Part shown: one piece after another, positions 1 to 5,629 of the stretch | Layout: each line of letters starts with the position of its first letter | How positions within the stretch are numbered: position 1 is the stretch's first letter | Assembly (NCBI GenBank): GCA_041623895.1 | Contig: JBFJVZ010000454.1 | Coordinates: 1-5,629 of the forward strand | Reading direction: 5' to 3' | From: JBFJVZ01 sp041623895 | Lineage (GTDB): Bacteria > Planctomycetota > Planctomycetia > Pirellulales > Pirellulaceae | Length of the DNA stretch: 5,629 nt | Notes under the pieces: generated by a model | Databases searched by the model: none | The model's input: the letters and a program-made list of their open reading frames with translations, nothing else | What the model was told of the DNA's origin: nothing | Program-made: the position numbers and the translations under genes

Positions 1-1197
1 GACGAGTACAAAGTCATGGGACTGGCTCCCTATGGCCAGCCGGAGTATGCGGATGCCATTCGAGAGATGATCCGACCGAAAGGGGATCTATTTGAGCTGA
101 ACCTGGATTATTTCACGCACCACAGGTTGGGAGTTCGCATGACCTGGAACGACGGTGCGCCGATCGTGCAACCGTTCCATAGCCCACTGCTTGAGCAACG
201 ACTGGGTCCGATGCGAAAGAAAGACGATCCGATGACCCGGAAGCACGAGAACATTGCCAAGAGCTTGCAAGTGGTCACCGAAGAGATCATTTTGCACCTG
301 TTGTGCCGACTGCATGAGAAAACGGGCGCGGTCAACGTTTGCCTGACCGGTGGGGTGGCGATGAACTCGGTTGCTAACGGAAAGATCACCAGCCAAACAC
401 CGTTCAGGCATGTCTACATTCCGGCCGGCGCGGCAGACAACGGCACCTCTTTCGGAGCCGCTTTTTACGTCTGGAATCATCTGCTGAACAAGCCGCGCCG
501 CTTTGTTCAAAACCACGCCTATTTGGGAACCGACGTTTGCGGTGACGAATGTGCCGAAGCGATTGCGGAGGCCGGCCTGCCTTTTCAAACCTACGACGAC
601 GACACGTTACTGGATGTCACCACTGACCTGCTGTTGGCGGGCAAAGTCGTCGGCTGGTTTCAGGGACGAATGGAATTTGGTGCCAGAGCATTGGGGAATC
701 GATCCTTGATTGCCGATCCCCGCCGCACTGACATGCGCGACATCATTAACTTGCGGATCAAGTTTCGCGAAAAGTTTCGACCGTTTGCACCCAGCATCTT
801 GGAAGAACATGTTGGCGAATGGTTCGAGATTGACGAGCCCACGCCGTACATGGAAAAAGTCTTTCCGATTCGTCCCGAAAAACGCGATGAAATCCCGGCG
901 GTCACCCACGTGGACGGCAGCGGCCGATTGCAGACAGTGTCGCAAGCCACCAATCCTCGCTATCACGCTTTGATCCAGAACTTTTATGACAAGACGGGTG
1001 TTCCCATTCTTCTCAATACGTCTCTGAACGAAAACGAACCGATCGTGCGCACGCCCGCCGAAGCGATCAGTTGCTTCCTGCGCACCGACATGGATGTCAT
1101 CGTCTTGGGCAATCAGGTTGTTGATCGACACGACGAGGCCTTCCCGGAGAATCTGCGTCAACGCGTTAGCAAAGACGAACTGGCCTTCTTGGGCTAG
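1..1197 (+). CDS. O-carbamoyltransferase, NodU/CmcH family (5' partial)
   Basis: Family role: transfer of a carbamoyl group from carbamoyl phosphate, through an adenylate intermediate, to a hydroxyl of a sugar or natural product in the cytoplasm. The frame is open from base 1 (DEYKVMGLAPYG), so the ATG at 16 is internal. The true start is upstream, and about 150-220 N-terminal residues are missing given the usual 550-620 aa. Visible motifs, numbered from base 1: EYKVMGLAPYG (2-12); the Kae1-like GGVAMNSVANGK (117-128); IPAGAADNGTSFGAA (about 140-154), whose D146 is a likely metal/nucleotide ligand by family analogy; the C-terminal-domain hallmark GWFQGRMEFGARALGNR (218-234) followed by KFREKFRPFAPS; and LLNTSLNENEPIV (337-349). 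The stop is TAG at 1195-1197. Its neighbours are an exosortase and YdcF-like genes, which suggests glycan decoration; the substrate cannot be read from the sequence. Family assignment is secure, specific substrate unknown. Confidence 0.95.
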   Translation, partial: DEYKVMGLAPYGQPEYADAIREMIRPKGDLFELNLDYFTHHRLGVRMTWNDGAPIVQPFHSPLLEQRLGPMRKKDDPMTRKHENIAKSLQVVTEEIILHLLCRLHEKTGAVNVCLTGGVAMNSVANGKITSQTPFRHVYIPAGAADNGTSFGAAFYVWNHLLNKPRRFVQNHAYLGTDVCGDECAEAIAEAGLPFQTYDDDTLLDVTTDLLLAGKVVGWFQGRMEFGARALGNRSLIADPRRTDMRDIINLRIKFREKFRPFAPSILEEHVGEWFEIDEPTPYMEKVFPIRPEKRDEIPAVTHVDGSGRLQTVSQATNPRYHALIQNFYDKTGVPILLNTSLNENEPIVRTPAEAISCFLRTDMDVIVLGNQVVDRHDEAFPENLRQRVSKDELAFLG

Positions 1198-1225
1198 TGG
1201 TACTTCGAGTCAGTTTTTGTGTGCC

Positions 1226-1303
1226 GCGAAAAGGGATCAGACCCCAATATTGCAAAGCACCCTTCGGGCCGCTGGCGGCTATTGGGGTCTGACCCCTTTT
1301 CGC
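1226..1303. repeat. 24-bp inverted repeat, REP-like palindromic element / possible bidirectional terminator
   Basis: The left arm 1226-1249 (starts gcgaaaaggg) and right arm 1280-1303 (ends ccccttttcgc) are reverse complements at 23 of 24 positions; the one mismatch is A1236 against C1293. The 30-nt centre (1250-1279) holds a smaller hairpin, gccg-ctgg-cggc (1268-1279), and a cccttcggg mini-palindrome (1260-1268). Each arm is itself a palindrome: GGGGTC-T-GACCCC at 1284-1296, and a copy with one mismatch at 1233-1245. The A-run at the left and T-run at the right of the stem would allow termination in either direction, but the T-run is part of the stem and is followed by CGC, so it is not a classical terminator. 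The nested-palindrome design resembles REP elements moved by Y1 transposases (RAYT). I recall similar GGGGTCAGACCCC palindromes dispersed in many genomes, but that is from memory. No transposase is present here. Confidence 0.75.
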
Positions 1304-1328
1304 TCGTTCTGACTCTTTTCGCTCGTTC
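1290..1328. repeat. Degenerate tandem duplication, 20 + 19 bp
   Basis: Unit 1 (1290-1309) and unit 2 (1310-1328) both begin TGAC and end with the same 14 bases, cttttcgctcgttc (1296-1309 and 1315-1328). They differ by one base change and a 1-nt length change in the C-run between. The first unit overlaps the right arm of the inverted repeat, so the duplication involves the edge of that element. It may have arisen by slippage or as a partial second copy of the element's end. No function is evident. Confidence 0.6.
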
Positions 1329-1357
1329 ACGGCGTTTGCTTTTGCGGCCTCGGCATC

Positions 1358-2089
1358 ATGAATGACAACAAGGCAACCAAGTTCCCCCGCACCGGCAAGA
1401 TACTGATTGGACTGTTCTGCATTGGTTTCATCCTGTTGGTTCTTCGCCGGCCAATCTTGACCACGATTGCGTCGGCTCTGGTCAGACCAGACGGAGTTCC
1501 GATCTCGGCAGACATCATGGCGATTGGCGGCGATGGTGCCTCGAAAGAGATGCTTGCCTGGCTTCAAGAGCACGAGGACGCCAAACTGCTGCTGGTAAGA
1601 ACACCGGATCCGCGGGTCGTGCAGATCGGAGCCTCGGTCTCCGATGCCCAACGGCGGCTGGCTATTTCCAAGTCGGCCGGTGTCCCGGAAGATCGAATCG
1701 AGATCTTGATCGGGAAAACGATGCGAGCACAGCGCCCGGTGCAGGCAATGCAGACATGGCTGTCACAGCATCCGGAGCGGCGAATTCACGTGCTATGCGA
1801 TCAGTTCCAAAGCCGCGGCTTGCGACGTGCTGTCAACCGCACCTTGAGGCCGGAACATGCCGCGCGGATCACGCTTGCGCCTTTGATCGACCGCCGACAT
1901 GCGGTTGACGACTGGTGGACCACACGACTGGGAGTCCGCGCTGTGCTCGACGCCTATCTTGGTTTAACGCGGTCGCTGCTTGGCTGGGGGTCGCCCGAGC
2001 CTCCACGCTATTTGACTCCGGATCAGTACGAGCAAGCCTTTCTTGATTCACTTGGTCCGAGTTTTTCTTTGCAGCCGGTACGCAAGTGA
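1358..2089 (+). CDS. Membrane-anchored YdcF-like (DUF218-related) protein lacking the conserved polar residues
   Basis: This encodes 243 aa. Residues 14-29 (KILIGLFCIGFILLVL) form one N-terminal membrane helix after a basic start, so the rest probably lies outside the cytoplasm. Residues 52-58 (DIMAIGG) match the first strand and GG turn of YdcF/SanA/ElyC-type proteins. The second half aligns by eye without gaps with the gene immediately downstream: 114-124 with its ILMLEGTSNST stretch, 146-163 with VTAPSHTRRVRWSVDRIL, and both share a WW (186-187 here) and a closing helix ending in W. However, the family's E, N, T and H are replaced by I118, M122, A124 and Q151, so this looks like a non-catalytic paralog. 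ATG 1358 is the only start available, since an in-frame TGA lies at 1310-1312; there is no clear Shine-Dalgarno. The stop overlaps the next gene's start. The relation to the neighbour is well supported; its function is unknown. Confidence 0.85.
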   Translation: MNDNKATKFPRTGKILIGLFCIGFILLVLRRPILTTIASALVRPDGVPISADIMAIGGDGASKEMLAWLQEHEDAKLLLVRTPDPRVVQIGASVSDAQRRLAISKSAGVPEDRIEILIGKTMRAQRPVQAMQTWLSQHPERRIHVLCDQFQSRGLRRAVNRTLRPEHAARITLAPLIDRRHAVDDWWTTRLGVRAVLDAYLGLTRSLLGWGSPEPPRYLTPDQYEQAFLDSLGPSFSLQPVRK

Positions 2090-2820
2090 TGCGCGGCCGA
2101 CGGGTGCTTGGCGGACTGCTGGCCTTGGCGGTGCTGATGTACCTGGCTCGATTTGCCTGGCTACCGCCGATCGCAGCTTGGCTAAACGTCTCCGATCCTC
2201 AGCTGCCGGTCGACTTCGTCGTTCCGCTCCCGGGAGGCAACGATGATCGACCGTTTGCGGCAGCCGCGTTAATTCGATCGGGACTTGCTGCTGAAGTTGG
2301 TGTGCTTGTCAACGAATTGACGCCGCATGTCGCCGATGGTCTCGTACGGCCAATGCACGAGGTGACCCGTGAGGTATTGATGCGTCGCGGCGTGTCCGCG
2401 GAAGCAATCTTGATGCTTGAGGGAACGAGCAACAGCACGTTTTCCGACATCCAGATCATAGGTCAGCTGTTCGCCAAGCAACCAAATGCTACCATTGCAA
2501 TCGTAACGGCCCCGTCGCACACGCGGCGAGTTCGCTGGAGTGTCGATCGCATCTTGCCAGGCTATCGTGACCAGGTCTGCGTGATTGCCACTTTCAACGA
2601 CAGTTTTGACGAACAAATCTGGTGGCGGTCCGATCAGGGGCTTCAGGTGATCCTAAGCGAATATCTGAAACTGATTTTCTATTGGCTGGCGTACAGTTCA
2701 TCGATACAAAGAGCCGTGGTGGTTGGGACGATACTGGTGACGATGGTTCTCGCGTGGCTGGCTTTCCACAGACAATCAAGACCGTCCACGTCCGCCGCCC
2801 AAGCAGCAGACCTCGCTTAA
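2089..2820 (+). CDS. YdcF-like (DUF218 / ElyC-SanA type) membrane protein
   Basis: This encodes 243 aa from ATG 2089. A GTG at 2086 would add one residue; ATG is preferred because TGATG puts stop and start in a 1-nt overlap with the upstream gene. An N-terminal membrane helix covers about 6-23. The family pattern is complete: VDFVVPLPGG (42-50) with N51 and R54 following, EGTSNST (111-117; E111, N115, T117), then IVTAPSHTRR (138-147; H144). A second hydrophobic segment is seen near 209-227 (AVVVGTILVTMVLAWLAFH). ElyC and SanA of this family affect peptidoglycan or envelope barrier function in E. coli, but the reaction is not established, so none is claimed here. The C-terminal helix and the IWW...SEYLKL segment (177-195) are shared with the upstream paralog. 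Only 18 nt separate it from the exosortase gene, so co-transcription and a role in the same envelope process are likely. Confidence 0.88.
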   Translation: MRGRRVLGGLLALAVLMYLARFAWLPPIAAWLNVSDPQLPVDFVVPLPGGNDDRPFAAAALIRSGLAAEVGVLVNELTPHVADGLVRPMHEVTREVLMRRGVSAEAILMLEGTSNSTFSDIQIIGQLFAKQPNATIAIVTAPSHTRRVRWSVDRILPGYRDQVCVIATFNDSFDEQIWWRSDQGLQVILSEYLKLIFYWLAYSSSIQRAVVVGTILVTMVLAWLAFHRQSRPSTSAAQAADLA

Positions 2821-2838
2821 ACAAGTTTCTTAATTCAC

Positions 2839-4545
2839 ATGTCTCAGACTGTTTCCCGCGAAATCCGTACCGCTGCCCCGAGCATCACTCGGCGTATTAC
2901 CGAATTGGGATCGATTCCGTTTTATGCTGTCATTCTATTGTGCTTTGTCCCACTGCTTTGCTTGCATTTTCGTCAACTCTGGCTGTATGAGCACTACCAG
3001 TATTTCCCCTTCCTGCTGTTGGGATTCCCGTTCTTGATTGCACAAAATCGGGAAGCGGAGCCAATCCCCCGCTCAGGAAACGGGCCTTGGCAAAGCGGAC
3101 TGTTGTTTGCCGGGCTGGGGATTCTGGCCCTGGCGGTGATCGGTTGGTCACCCAATCTGTCGGCACTCGCACTTGTGTTATGCGGCGGCGCAGTTTTGTT
3201 GCATTTTTACCAGACAGGGCACCTGTCTCGTTTCGTTCCACTGTGGTTTGTCTTGTTCTTTCTGATCAAGATACCGCTGAACTTGGACGTCGACCTGATT
3301 TTCTGGCTGCAGGGGATCACGTCCAAGATGGCGAGCCGCTCACTCGATTTCCTTGGCGTTAATCACTACTTAGCCGGTCACAACATTCGAATCGCGAGCC
3401 TCGATTTTGCGGTCGAGGAAGCGTGCAGCGGCATCCAGTCACTATTTTCTTTGCTGGCGATGACAGCATTGATCCTGGCCTATTATCGCCGCACGCTGGT
3501 GCACTCGGTTTTGCTTCTGTTATTGGCAGTCTTCTGGGCCTGCATGATCAATGTCGTCCGCGTCGTCACGTTGGTGACCGCTTACGAACGCTTCAACATT
3601 GACCTGACAGCTGATCGCCCGCACGAAATGCTGGGATTGGTGCTGTTTGCCCTCGCCATCGGTCTGATGTTCAGCAGTGACCGTTTGCTGTTGTTTTTTA
3701 CCGCTGACGATACGATGGAGGGTGACATCGATGAAATCGAGCATTTTGAAAGCTTGGGGGTAACCAACGCCCAACCTGCTGCCAGCGATTGCCTGCCCTC
3801 GGGGACGGAACACAAGCCCGCTAACATCGCCGGTTCGAGCACAGTCGCGGTTTCCGAACTGCCTGCAAACGTGCGAGTTGCGGTGGTGGCATCTTTTTTG
3901 TTCCTAGCTGTCGCACAGTTGGCCATCCTGGCGCTGACCAGTCGAGGCTTGCAGAGTATCAATCCCGATGATCCTCGGCTGGCTGGATTATTTACGGAGG
4001 AAACGCTACCCAATACAATGGGTCGCTGGAAACAAACAGGCTTTGAAATCGATTCTCGTTCGCTGACCAATTATCAAGGCCGCAACACGGCCAGGTGGAA
4101 CTACGAGTCGGATGAGGGGCAAATGGTCATTGCTGTCGACTACCCGTTTCTGGGCTGGCACGAGTTGACAGGATGCTACGTCGCTGAAGGCTGTCATGTT
4201 GATAGTCGCGAGATTGTCGAGGCAGACAATACAGTTCGAGCGACGATCACGATGCCGACGGGAACAAGATCACAATTGATCTTTTCCGAATTCACCAACC
4301 AGGGAAAGCCACTCCTGCCGCTGGGCAAGGATGCCGGCACATTCGCGTATTGGCGATCGCGACTGCAATCAGCGTTGATTCGCCAATTCGCGTCCTTCAA
4401 CAGCAATGTCGGAAGTTTCCAAGTCCAGTTGCTGCATTACTCTCATGACGGGGCCTCGGACGAGATCGTCACGGAACTTGCCGGGCTTCAACGCCGGGCC
4501 GCCGACACGATCGTGGCCGCAGTCAAACAAGCAACGGCAGAATGA
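2839..4545 (+). CDS. xrtU: Exosortase with fused C-terminal EpsI-like domain (XrtU-like)
   Basis: Exosortases are polytopic inner-membrane cysteine enzymes that cleave C-terminal sorting tails of exported proteins. This one has 568 aa. About eight hydrophobic helices lie between residues 26 and 287. The catalytic triad is visible: VEEACSGIQS with C196, NVVRV with R241, and RPHEMLG with H262. An acidic, poorly ordered linker follows (about 288-343, starting TADDTMEGDIDEIEH), then a further membrane helix (about 346-366). A soluble EpsI/DUF3485-like domain begins near LPNTMGRWKQTGFEI and contains GWHELTGCYVAEGCH (439-453; C446, C452), probably outside the cytoplasm. EpsI is often a separate gene in exopolysaccharide loci; here the two are one protein. 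ATG 2839 sits 18 nt after the previous stop without a Shine-Dalgarno. The final TGA overlaps the next ATG (ATGA). The exosortase call is secure; the XrtU subtype rests on gene content and memory of planctomycete family members. Confidence 0.93.
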   Translation: MSQTVSREIRTAAPSITRRITELGSIPFYAVILLCFVPLLCLHFRQLWLYEHYQYFPFLLLGFPFLIAQNREAEPIPRSGNGPWQSGLLFAGLGILALAVIGWSPNLSALALVLCGGAVLLHFYQTGHLSRFVPLWFVLFFLIKIPLNLDVDLIFWLQGITSKMASRSLDFLGVNHYLAGHNIRIASLDFAVEEACSGIQSLFSLLAMTALILAYYRRTLVHSVLLLLLAVFWACMINVVRVVTLVTAYERFNIDLTADRPHEMLGLVLFALAIGLMFSSDRLLLFFTADDTMEGDIDEIEHFESLGVTNAQPAASDCLPSGTEHKPANIAGSSTVAVSELPANVRVAVVASFLFLAVAQLAILALTSRGLQSINPDDPRLAGLFTEETLPNTMGRWKQTGFEIDSRSLTNYQGRNTARWNYESDEGQMVIAVDYPFLGWHELTGCYVAEGCHVDSREIVEADNTVRATITMPTGTRSQLIFSEFTNQGKPLLPLGKDAGTFAYWRSRLQSALIRQFASFNSNVGSFQVQLLHYSHDGASDEIVTELAGLQRRAADTIVAAVKQATAE

Positions 4546-5629
4546 ACGAAACTACTGATAGAATTCCGTTTCGCCCCAGAGATTTCTTTGACCGGCGCAG
4601 CTACTACTGGCAAACCAGACAGTGGCATTACCTGAAGCAGGGCTTGCCCGCCATCATCATCAGTTGTGTGATCTTGATTCCAATTCTGCTGGCCGGTTTT
4701 GTCAGCAGCGACAAGGCCGAGCGTTATCGGGTGGCCTTCAATCGAGCTGTTAACACCCAGAATTACGAAACTGCCTACCTGTTTCGGCAAAAGCTGGAAT
4801 CTATTTCCGGCGAACAGGCGGAGCATGCCGAATTTCGCTTTAATTGCGCGCTAGCCGACATTGGCCGCGGCCAAGTCAAGATGGGCGTCGAACTCATGCG
4901 TCAATTGGCTCCCTCTGACTCGTTGGGCTACGGTCCAGCGCATCTTTGGTTGGCAAAAAAACAGATCAGCGAAAACCCATCGATCTCGGGTCCCAACGGT
5001 ACGCAAATCGTGCATCATCTGAAAGGCGCGCTTCAGAGCGATCCCAAAAACCAGACCGTCCACTTGGCCCTTGGGCACTACTACCACCACAACGGAAACC
5101 AAGCCAAGGCGGTGGAGCATCTTGGCATCGCTGTCGAAGGTCAGCCGCAACTCCACTTTGTGCTCGCTAACTTGCATGAATCACTTGGCGATCAGGAGTT
5201 ATCAAAAAAACATTTTCGGTTGGCTACGGAATCAATGCTCCAAGCGATTGCCGACCAGCCGCAGAATCTTGAAACCCGGATCAATCTGTCCGTCGCCTAC
5301 AACAAGCTCGGGAACTTCAGCGAGGCCGTGCGAACGCTTGTCGTTGCACTGGAAGAAACGGAGGACGAAGCCAAACGAGCCGAAATCATCAACTTGCTGT
5401 CGACGCTCTACCTGGCTGAGTCGGATCGGATAAGAAAGGAATCGAAACCTGATTCTCCGCATTATGCGACCAGCTTGATGCTGCTTTCCAAAGCGTTGGA
5501 GTTTGCTCCCAACAATGAGGACGCCATCAATCGGATTGCTGAGATTGCTGCTTTAGATGGAATGGCATCGGATAAAGCGATCGAGACGCTGAAGAAGCTG
5601 ATGGTCTCGGGCCAGATGACGGCAATGGC
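4542..5629 (+). CDS. TPR-repeat protein with N-terminal membrane anchor (3' partial)
   Basis: The ATG at 4542 overlaps the exosortase stop (ATGA), and the frame stays open for 362 codons to the window edge, so the C-terminus is missing. Residues 1-34 are rich in Arg, Tyr and Trp (RPRDFFDRRSYYWQTRQW), and 35-53 form one hydrophobic helix (LPAIIISCVILIPILLAGF). The positive-inside rule puts the remainder in the periplasm. Tetratricopeptide-like helix pairs follow: about 172-203 (ALGHYYHHNGNQAKAVEHL), 204-236 (LANLHESLGDQELSKKHF), 243-275 (INLSVAYNKLGNFSEAVRTL) and a weaker one near 311-340 (LLSKALEFAPNNEDAI). TPR arrays are protein-binding scaffolds; in an exosortase operon it could hold the enzyme, its substrate or polysaccharide machinery together, which is inference. 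Two A7 runs (4955-4961 and 5204-5210) encode Lys-Lys pairs and do not break the frame. Confidence 0.88.
   Translation, partial: MNETTDRIPFRPRDFFDRRSYYWQTRQWHYLKQGLPAIIISCVILIPILLAGFVSSDKAERYRVAFNRAVNTQNYETAYLFRQKLESISGEQAEHAEFRFNCALADIGRGQVKMGVELMRQLAPSDSLGYGPAHLWLAKKQISENPSISGPNGTQIVHHLKGALQSDPKNQTVHLALGHYYHHNGNQAKAVEHLGIAVEGQPQLHFVLANLHESLGDQELSKKHFRLATESMLQAIADQPQNLETRINLSVAYNKLGNFSEAVRTLVVALEETEDEAKRAEIINLLSTLYLAESDRIRKESKPDSPHYATSLMLLSKALEFAPNNEDAINRIAEIAALDGMASDKAIETLKKLMVSGQMTAM

Noticed and set aside
88..1161. Long antisense reading frames opposite the carbamoyltransferase (166 and 184 aa).
   Set aside because: They lie wholly inside a strongly conserved gene, show no recognisable motif and are explained by its codon bias.
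1094..1312. A 72-aa + strand frame running from the end of the carbamoyltransferase through the palindrome.
   Set aside because: Part overlaps the real gene in another frame and the rest is translated repeat sequence. It is typical of spurious annotations over such palindromes.
1304..1357. Possible promoter for the four-gene unit between the palindrome and the ATG at 1358.
   Set aside because: No convincing -35/-10 pair or operator can be seen; a promoter may exist but cannot be placed from the sequence.
1166..1651. A 161-aa - strand frame covering the intergenic region and the start of the first YdcF-like gene.
   Set aside because: It consists of the reverse of the palindrome plus a shadow of the real gene, with no family signal.
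4955..5210. Two A7 runs (4955-4961, 5204-5210) in the TPR gene as possible programmed frameshift sites.
   Set aside because: The reading frame and TPR pattern continue unbroken through both. The codon phase (AAA AAA followed by C) does not match the usual -1 slippery heptamer phase, and no alternative product is evident.
1..5629. tRNA/rRNA genes, CRISPR arrays or an intact insertion sequence.
   Set aside because: No regularly spaced repeats, cloverleaf-like segments or transposase motifs were seen; nearly all the window is accounted for by five protein genes.

Overview
The window looks like a piece of a planctomycete chromosome, most likely from the Rhodopirellula/Pirellulaceae group. This is inferred from the gene content: a large exosortase with an EpsI-like tail of the type I associate with planctomycete XrtU, next to YdcF-like membrane proteins and a membrane-anchored TPR protein. 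The base composition is moderately GC-rich and the starts have almost no Shine-Dalgarno signal. All five genes lie on the + strand.

Layout. Positions 1-1197 hold the C-terminal two thirds of a NodU/CmcH-type O-carbamoyltransferase whose start is upstream of the window. Positions 1198-1357 are non-coding and contain a near-perfect 24-bp inverted repeat (1226-1249 / 1280-1303), followed by a short degenerate tandem duplication (1290-1328). This is probably a REP-like dispersed palindrome that may also end transcription. From 1358 to the right edge, four genes are packed with overlaps or an 18-nt gap: a degenerate YdcF-like (DUF218) protein (1358-2089), a canonical YdcF-like protein (2089-2820), an exosortase fused to an EpsI-like domain (2839-4545), and a TPR protein with one N-terminal membrane helix (4542 to beyond 5629).

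How they may work together. Exosortases are membrane cysteine proteases/transpeptidases that cut C-terminal sorting tails (PEP-CTERM-like) from exported proteins, and their genes commonly sit inside exopolysaccharide loci. A carbamoyltransferase upstream fits modification of a surface glycan. YdcF/ElyC/SanA-type proteins are envelope proteins with poorly defined chemistry. The two here are clearly paralogous, but the first has lost the conserved polar residues of the second. I infer an envelope protein-sorting / exopolysaccharide module. No sorting substrate (PEP-CTERM protein) is visible in the window.

Most worth a second look: the degenerate plus canonical YdcF pair, the exosortase-EpsI fusion with its GWHELTGC...GCH motif, the translationally coupled four-gene unit, and the palindromic element separating it from the carbamoyltransferase.
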